Origin: Oscillospiraceae bacterium
GTDB lineage: Bacteria > Bacillota > Clostridia > Oscillospirales > Oscillospiraceae
DNA length: 6,636 nt
Direction of reading: 5' to 3'
Assembly (NCBI GenBank): GCA_028691385.1
Contig: JAQUZL010000099.1
Span: 1 to 6,636, forward strand
The translations under genes were made by a program, and so were the position numbers. This document shows positions 1-2,906 of this stretch, in pieces; the first letter of the stretch is position 1; each line of letters opens with the position of its first letter. Under the pieces are notes generated by a model that was given only the letters and a program-made list of their open reading frames with translations, did not search any database and was not told the origin of the DNA.

Positions 1-225
1 AAGGCTCATCACGTTTGCGCCGCAGGCAAGCAAGCCCGCCGTCATGGCGTTTTCCAGCAGATCCGACGAGATGCGGGTATCCTTGCCGATGAGCACCAGC
101 GGCTTGCCGCGTCCCTCCTCGGTCATCGCGATGGCCACAGCCTGTCCGACCCGATACGCGAGCGGACAATCCAGCGTTTCATTGACCACGCCGCGGATGC
201 CGTCAGTTCCAAATAATGCTCCCAT
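1..225 (-). CDS. glmM: Phosphoglucosamine mutase, N-terminal 75 residues (partial, runs off left edge)
   Basis: GlmM interconverts glucosamine-6-phosphate and glucosamine-1-phosphate in the cytoplasm, the step that feeds UDP-N-acetylglucosamine and peptidoglycan synthesis. The visible part begins MGALFGTDGIRGVVNETL, the classic GlmM opening (LFGTDGIRG), and continues with an alanine-rich helix and IGKDTRISSDLLENAM at about residues 48-63, the conserved N-terminal substrate-loop region of the alpha-D-phosphohexomutase family. The catalytic phosphoserine loop (family ASHNP motif, near residue 100) lies outside the window, so activity cannot be judged. The family's usual length is about 450 residues. 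The ATG at 225 is chosen because the family starts there and an AGGAGG lies 11 bases upstream, overlapping the ruvB stop codon. It is the last visible gene of the ruvCAB operon. Family GlmMs usually have G where this protein has the second S of DTRISS; a minor variation. Related mutases (ManB/Pgm) are less likely given the opening motif. Confidence 0.93.
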   Translation of the reverse strand, partial: MGALFGTDGIRGVVNETLDCPLAYRVGQAVAIAMTEEGRGKPLVLIGKDTRISSDLLENAMTAGLLACGANVMSL

Positions 226-236
226 TACACGTAGTT

Positions 237-242
237 CCTCCT
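237..242 (-). promoter_or_regulatory. glmM ribosome binding site overlapping the ruvB stop codon
   Basis: The minus strand reads TTTAGGAGGAACTAC just before the glmM start. The perfect AGGAGG begins inside the TAG stop of ruvB (243-241), so ribosomes finishing ruvB stand on the glmM initiation signal. The spacing to the ATG is 11 bases, slightly long. This suggests coupled translation. Confidence 0.8.
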
Positions 243-1278
243 AAACTTCAAGCTGCATCTGTTCATTGCCTGCAATGTGCAGATGCTCATAGGCCAGATG
301 CGTGACGCAGCGGCCGCGCGGAGTTCTGGTCAAAAATCCGATTTGCATCAGATACGGTTCATAAACGTCTTCCAGCGTGACCGCTTCTTCCCCGATGGTC
401 GCGGCCAGCGTGTCCAGCCCCACCGGGCCGCCGCCATACTGCCGAATGATGGCCGTGAGCATGCGCCGATCGATGGCGTCCAGCCCCAAAAAGTCGATCT
501 CCAGCCGACGCAGCGCCTCGTCCGCCGCCTGCCCGGTGATGACGCCATCGCTCAGCACCTGCGCAAAATCGCGCACCCGGCGCAAAAGCCGGTTGGCGAT
601 ACGCGGCGTACCGCGGGAACGCGAGGCAATTTCCCGCGCGCCGCCGGGATCGATGGGCATTCCCAGCAGCATGGCCGAGCGCGTCACAATGGTCGCAAGC
701 TCGTCCGTGGTGTATAGCTCCAGCCGCAGCGACACGCCAAAGCGATCGCGCAGCGGGGAGGAAAGCTGCCCTGCGCGGGTGGTCGCGCCGATCAGGGTAA
801 AGCGAGGCAAATCCAACCGGATGGAGTTGGCCGACGGGCCTTTTCCAATGATAATATCAATGGCGTAGTCCTCCATGGCGGGGTACAAAATCTCCTCCAC
901 CGTCCGGTTCAGGCGGTGGATTTCATCAATAAACAGCACGTCGCCGGGATTCATGTTGGTGAGCAGCGCCACCAGATCCCCGGTCTTTTCGATGGCGGGG
1001 CCGGAGGTCACACGCATGGAAACGCCCATCTCGTTGGCGATGATGCCGGCAAGCGTTGTTTTTCCCAGTCCCGGCGGGCCATAGAGCAGCACGTGGTCGA
1101 GCGACTCGCTGCGCCGCTTGGCCGCTTCGATATAGACCTCCAGGTTCTGCTTGGCCTTTTCCTGGCCGGTATAGTCCGCCAGCGCTTTTGGGCGCAGGGA
1201 CACCTCCGCCGCATCCGCCGGGGTCTTGACAGAGCTTACCAGCGGCTGCTCGGTTTCGGAGGAATATTCAATACTCAC
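241..1278 (-). CDS. ruvB: Holliday junction branch-migration helicase subunit RuvB (345 aa)
   Basis: RuvB is the AAA+ ATPase ring that pumps DNA through the RuvA-bound Holliday junction. All expected parts are present: a family N-terminus (SLRPKALADYTGQEKAKQNL, 27-46), Walker A GPPGLGKT (67-74), Walker B DVLFIDEIHRL (113-123), sensor 1 TLIGATTRAG (161-170), the arginine-finger segment SPLRDRFG (174-181), sensor 2 GTPRIANRLLRR (223-234), and the C-terminal winged-helix domain GGGPVGLDTLAATIGEE with YEPYLMQIGFLTRTPRGR (282-322). The length of 345 is normal for the family. The start is a GTG at 1278, chosen because a full AGGAGG sits seven bases upstream and the resulting short leader before the conserved domain is normal. 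It follows ruvA after a 12-base gap and precedes glmM by 15 bases. The protein looks intact and ordinary. Confidence 0.97.
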   Translation of the reverse strand: MSIEYSSETEQPLVSSVKTPADAAEVSLRPKALADYTGQEKAKQNLEVYIEAAKRRSESLDHVLLYGPPGLGKTTLAGIIANEMGVSMRVTSGPAIEKTGDLVALLTNMNPGDVLFIDEIHRLNRTVEEILYPAMEDYAIDIIIGKGPSANSIRLDLPRFTLIGATTRAGQLSSPLRDRFGVSLRLELYTTDELATIVTRSAMLLGMPIDPGGAREIASRSRGTPRIANRLLRRVRDFAQVLSDGVITGQAADEALRRLEIDFLGLDAIDRRMLTAIIRQYGGGPVGLDTLAATIGEEAVTLEDVYEPYLMQIGFLTRTPRGRCVTHLAYEHLHIAGNEQMQLEV

Positions 1279-1285
1279 GCAGCAA

Positions 1286-1291
1286 CCTCCT
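1286..1291 (-). promoter_or_regulatory. ruvB ribosome binding site overlapping the ruvA stop codon
   Basis: The minus strand reads TAAGGAGGTTGCTGCGTG. The TAA stop of ruvA (1293-1291) shares its last A with a perfect AGGAGG, seven bases before the GTG start of ruvB. The strong site and ideal spacing support the non-ATG start. Confidence 0.85.
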
Positions 1292-1887
1292 TACTTGGAA
1301 AGCATATTGCGCAGGGCAATGCGCACCATCTCTTCGGTGGAAAGCGCAGGGTCGATTCCCTTCATGGCCGCAGCGATCTCCGGCTGGTCATAGCCCAGCA
1401 CGACAAGCGCCGCCGCCGCTTCGCCGGCTGCGCCGCCAGTCACGGCAGGCGAAGCGGCAACGCCGAAATCGTCCGCGGACAGGTGCAGCTTTCCCATTTT
1501 ATCCTTCAGCTCCAAAATCACGCGCTGCGCCATCTTTTTGCCCACGCCCGGCGCGCTCATCAGCAGCTTTTCATCCTCGGAAAGAATCGCCATGGCAAGA
1601 TTGGGCGGCGTCACCGCCGAAAGCAGTGCCAGCGCGGCCTTCGGCCCGACGCCGGACACGCCCAAAAGCTGTTCAAAGCACGCCTTTTCCTCTTTGGTGG
1701 CAAAGCCGTACAAGTCGAACGTATCCTCGCGGATACTGTTAAAAATCAAAAGCTTCGCCGGTTTGCCAACGGTCAGCCGGCTTTGGGTATAGGTGGACGT
1801 GCGGCAGGCATAGCCTACGCCGCCGCAGTCGATGACCGCAAGCCCCGCATCCAGCAGCGCCACCATCCCGTTAAGGTAATAGAACAT
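1291..1887 (-). CDS. ruvA: Holliday junction DNA-binding protein RuvA (198 aa)
   Basis: RuvA binds four-way junctions as a tetramer and loads RuvB rings. Domain I (about 1-62) is the OB-fold with MFYYLNGMVA and the conserved GGVGYACRTS turn, ending in EDTFDLYGFAT. Domain II carries two helix-hairpin-helix motifs, LLGVSGVGPKAALALL (74-89) and LMSAPGVGKKMAQRVILELK (109-128). After an Ala/Gly-rich flexible linker (about 137-155), domain III, which contacts RuvB, is AAAALVVLGYDQPEIAAA (157-174) through the C-terminus. The length matches the family (about 200). The reading frame stays open for 28 more codons upstream, but that extension (MTRRTRWHWR...) lies inside ruvC, is arginine/tryptophan-rich and unlike RuvA. 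The ATG at 1887 gives the family N-terminus and has AGGTG five bases upstream. The gap to ruvC is only four bases. Confidence 0.97.
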   Translation of the reverse strand: MFYYLNGMVALLDAGLAVIDCGGVGYACRTSTYTQSRLTVGKPAKLLIFNSIREDTFDLYGFATKEEKACFEQLLGVSGVGPKAALALLSAVTPPNLAMAILSEDEKLLMSAPGVGKKMAQRVILELKDKMGKLHLSADDFGVAASPAVTGGAAGEAAAALVVLGYDQPEIAAAMKGIDPALSTEEMVRIALRNMLSK

Positions 1888-1891
1888 CGTT

Positions 1892-2386
1892 TCACCTGTC
1901 AATCTGCGCCAGCATGGAGGTGGCCGAGCGGCCATGGCACACCGCCAGTGCCAGCGCGTCCGCCGCGTCATCCGGGCGCGGAATTTTATCCAGCTTCAAA
2001 AGCCGCCGGGTCATTTCCATGACCTGCTTCTTGGTTGCGTTGCCATAGCCCACCACCGCCTGCTTGACCTGCATGGGCGTGTATTCAAACAGCGGCACGC
2101 CGGCCTTGGCGATGGCCAGTAAAATCACGCCCCGGCCATGGCTCACGCCGATGCCCGTGGTGATATTGTGCCCCCAGAACAGCTGCTCTACTGAAACAGC
2201 GTCCGGGCGATAGGTTTCCAGCAGCGCGGCAATGTCATCATACAAGATGGCAAGGCGCTGCTCAAACGGCGCATCCTTGGGGGTTGTCACCGCGCCATAG
2301 CGCAGCGACTGCAAATTGTTGCGGTCTGCCTCCACCAAGCCGAATCCCGTTGTACCGTAGCCGGGGTCAATGCCGAGGATTTTCAT
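1892..2386 (-). CDS. ruvC: Crossover junction endodeoxyribonuclease RuvC (164 aa)
   Basis: RuvC is the dimeric metal-dependent resolvase that nicks Holliday junctions symmetrically. The RNase H-like fold is evident: MKILGIDPGYGTTGFG opens with catalytic D7; E67 sits in SVEQLF (65-70), with F70 equivalent to the E. coli junction-stacking Phe69; and PDDAADALALAVCH (138-151) supplies D140 and D143, matching E. coli D138 and D141. VGYGNATKKQV (112-122) is the conserved basic segment. Length is normal (about 160-175). An in-frame start seven codons upstream (2407) exists. The ATG at 2386 is preferred because it gives the invariant MKILGIDPG start and forms an ATGA overlap with the stop of the upstream small gene. 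No good Shine-Dalgarno lies before it, consistent with initiation by re-use of ribosomes ending the small gene. All four acidic catalytic residues are present. Confidence 0.97.
   Translation of the reverse strand: MKILGIDPGYGTTGFGLVEADRNNLQSLRYGAVTTPKDAPFEQRLAILYDDIAALLETYRPDAVSVEQLFWGHNITTGIGVSHGRGVILLAIAKAGVPLFEYTPMQVKQAVVGYGNATKKQVMEMTRRLLKLDKIPRPDDAADALALAVCHGRSATSMLAQIDR
1893..1897 (-). promoter_or_regulatory. ruvA ribosome binding site overlapping the ruvC stop codon
   Basis: The minus strand reads ACAGGTGAAACGATG. AGGTG contains the TG of the ruvC TGA stop (1894-1892) and lies five bases before the ruvA ATG. This decides the ruvA start at 1887 against the upstream in-frame extension. 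Confidence 0.75.
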
Positions 2387-2598
2387 GCGCCCAGCGCCAA
2401 AAGCCAATCCGGGATGCCATTAATCTGCCAATAGCAGACGTTGACAATGCCTGCGACCATGATGGCAATGAGCACCCACGCGCCGATGATCTGCCATTTG
2501 GGGCGCGGCGTATAGTGATTTTTCGCTTCCTGCTCCTGCTGATACTGCTGCATCCGTGCAAGCTCCTCGGTGGTCGGCTTATCGTTCGAATCCTGCAT
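2383..2598 (-). CDS. Uncharacterised small single-pass membrane protein, overlapping ruvC (71 aa)
   Basis: I do not recognise this family. The protein has a polar, glutamine-rich N-terminal segment (about 1-34, including QQYQQEQEAKNH), then a basic-proline patch (PRPK, 31-34), then one clear hydrophobic helix (about 36-56, QIIGAWVLIAIMVAGIVNVC), and a short tail with INGIPDWLLALGA. By the positive-inside rule the N-terminus should face the cytoplasm. There is no signal-peptidase site or lipobox. The start is taken at ATG 2598: GAGGTG lies six bases upstream. The longer reading from GTG 2607 would begin inside that Shine-Dalgarno sequence and is unlikely. Its TGA overlaps the ruvC ATG (ATGA), so the two are probably translationally coupled, and it is the first gene after the repeat array. 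A role with RuvC is possible only by association. The clean ribosome binding site, open frame and coupling make it a credible gene. Confidence 0.75.
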   Translation of the reverse strand: MQDSNDKPTTEELARMQQYQQEQEAKNHYTPRPKWQIIGAWVLIAIMVAGIVNVCYWQINGIPDWLLALGA

Positions 2599-2604
2599 TT
2601 GTTT

Positions 2605-2610
2605 CACCTC
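2605..2610 (-). promoter_or_regulatory. Ribosome binding site that sets the start of the small membrane protein
   Basis: The minus strand reads GAGGTGAAACAAATG. GAGGTG is a good Shine-Dalgarno match six bases before ATG 2598. The GTG within it (2607-2605) opens the same frame three codons earlier but would have no ribosome binding site of its own. Confidence 0.7.
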
Positions 2611-2618
2611 ATTTGTGC

Positions 2619-2741
2619 TATTCTATCATGATTTCATCATGATAGAATATGGCCATCTGCCGCTTCCGGCGGCAGGGCCTTGAAATTTTTAGCGCTTTGG
2701 CGCGGAGCGCCAAAATGCGCATATAATAGCCGCAATGCGGC
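2619..2741. repeat. Repeat copy 1 with hairpins A, B, C, D
   Basis: Hairpin A: a 14-base perfect stem (2619-2632 with 2636-2649), loop TTC. Hairpin B: CTGCCGC (2657-2663) pairs with GCGGCAG (2669-2675), loop TTCCG, extended by GGCC (2651-2654) with GGCC (2676-2679) and an AT bulge on the left side. The spacer is 2680-2691. Hairpin C: TTTGGCGC (2696-2703) pairs with GCGCCAAA (2707-2714), loop GGA, extended by GCGC (2692-2695) with GCGC (2717-2720) and an AT bulge on the right side. Hairpin D: a 13-base perfect stem (2721-2733 with 2737-2749), loop AAT; its right arm runs eight bases into copy 2. Confidence 0.92.
2620..2628 (-). promoter_or_regulatory. Possible extended -10 promoter for the small ORF-ruvCAB-glmM operon
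   Basis: The minus strand shows TGATAGAAT, an extended -10 (TGn plus a TATAAT match with one difference). It lies in the outermost hairpin arm of the repeat array, just upstream of the small gene. Transcription would begin near 2612-2613, giving a leader of about 14 bases that holds the Shine-Dalgarno. The hexamer 17 bases further upstream (ATTCTA) is a poor -35, which an extended -10 can tolerate. The placement is good, but the AT-rich palindrome would produce such a motif by chance fairly easily. Confidence 0.35.
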
Positions 2742-2864
2742 TATTATATCATGATTTCATCATGATATAATATGGCCATCTGCCGCTTCCAGCGGCAGGG
2801 CCTTGAAATATTAAGCGCTTTGGCGCAGAGCGCCAAAATGCGCATATAATAACGACTTTTTCGT
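2742..2864. repeat. Repeat copy 2 with hairpins A, B, C, D
   Basis: Hairpin A: a 14-base perfect stem (2742-2755 with 2759-2772), loop TTC. Hairpin B: inner arms 2780-2786 and 2792-2798, loop TTCCA, outer GGCC at 2774-2777 and 2799-2802. The spacer is 2803-2814 (TTGAAATATTAA). Hairpin C: inner arms 2819-2826 and 2830-2837, loop AGA, outer GCGC at 2815-2818 and 2840-2843. Hairpin D: a 12-base stem (2844-2855 with 2861-2872), loop CTTTT, its right arm running into the third-copy remnant. Differences from copy 1 are one compensated pair in A, one loop base in B, two spacer bases, one loop base in C, and a replaced apical core in D. Confidence 0.92.
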
Positions 2865-2875
2865 TATTATATCAT
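2865..2875. repeat. Truncated third repeat copy (first 11 bases only)
   Basis: TATTATATCAT matches the first 11 bases of copy 2 at the same 123-base offset. It then breaks off into AGATTTTCCC, so hairpin A is not completed. The eight outermost bases are still used as the right arm of hairpin D of copy 2, which may be why they persist. The 31 bases from here to the sbcC stop show no further structure. Confidence 0.7.
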
Positions 2876-2906
2876 AGATTTTCCCATTTTAACAGGACAA
2901 ACTTCC

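Larger units (their letters stand above)
2619..2875. repeat. Tandem array of a 123-base hairpin-rich intergenic repeat (two copies plus an 11-base remnant)
   Basis: This array fills nearly all of the 308-base gap between sbcC and the small gene. Copy 1 (2619-2741) and copy 2 (2742-2864) align without gaps at an offset of 123. Positions 2865-2875 repeat the first 11 bases of the unit, after which similarity is lost. Each unit holds four stem-loops in the order A (AT-rich), B (GC-rich), a 12-base AT spacer, C (GC-rich), D (AT-rich). I see no ORF, tRNA, transposase or CRISPR character in it. It resembles in style the palindromic intergenic repeats (REP/BIME-like or MITE-like) of other bacteria, but I cannot assign it to a known family. 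No convincing U-run follows any stem on the minus strand, so it is not an obvious intrinsic terminator for sbcC. Confidence 0.92.

Noticed and set aside
1883..1894. LexA-like box GAACATCGTTTC at the ruvC/ruvA junction
   Set aside because: It has one mismatch to the core pattern, lies over the ruvA start inside an operon rather than at a promoter, and is explained by the start codon and flanking coding sequence.
1888..1971. In-frame 28-codon N-terminal extension of ruvA
   Set aside because: The extension lies within ruvC, has an Arg/Trp-rich composition unlike RuvA, and the ATG at 1887 has its own Shine-Dalgarno and gives the family N-terminus.
916..2022. Long plus-strand open frame of 368 codons antisense to ruvB, ruvA and ruvC
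   Set aside because: It is a shadow frame in GC-rich coding DNA. Its Arg/His/Gln-rich product resembles no family, and the opposite strand encodes three well-conserved proteins.
2387..2407. Seven-codon N-terminal extension of ruvC
   Set aside because: RuvC proteins start directly at the M-x-I-L-G-I-D-P-G strand, and the ATGA overlap at 2386 fits coupling; the extension lies in the end of the small gene.
2680..2690. Plus-strand terminator: hairpin B followed by TTGAAATTTTT
   Set aside because: The T-run is about six bases away from the stem, copy 2 lacks it (ATATTAA), and there is no plus-strand gene to terminate.
2815..2872. Intrinsic terminator for sbcC on the minus strand (hairpins D and C of copy 2)
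   Set aside because: Hairpin D is AT-rich and followed by GCGCATTTTGG; hairpin C is followed by GCGCTTAATATTTC. Neither has a proper U-tract, so sbcC termination is not evident from sequence.
2619..2875. CRISPR array
   Set aside because: There are only two long units with no unique spacers, and the repeated part is continuous; it is a tandem structured repeat.
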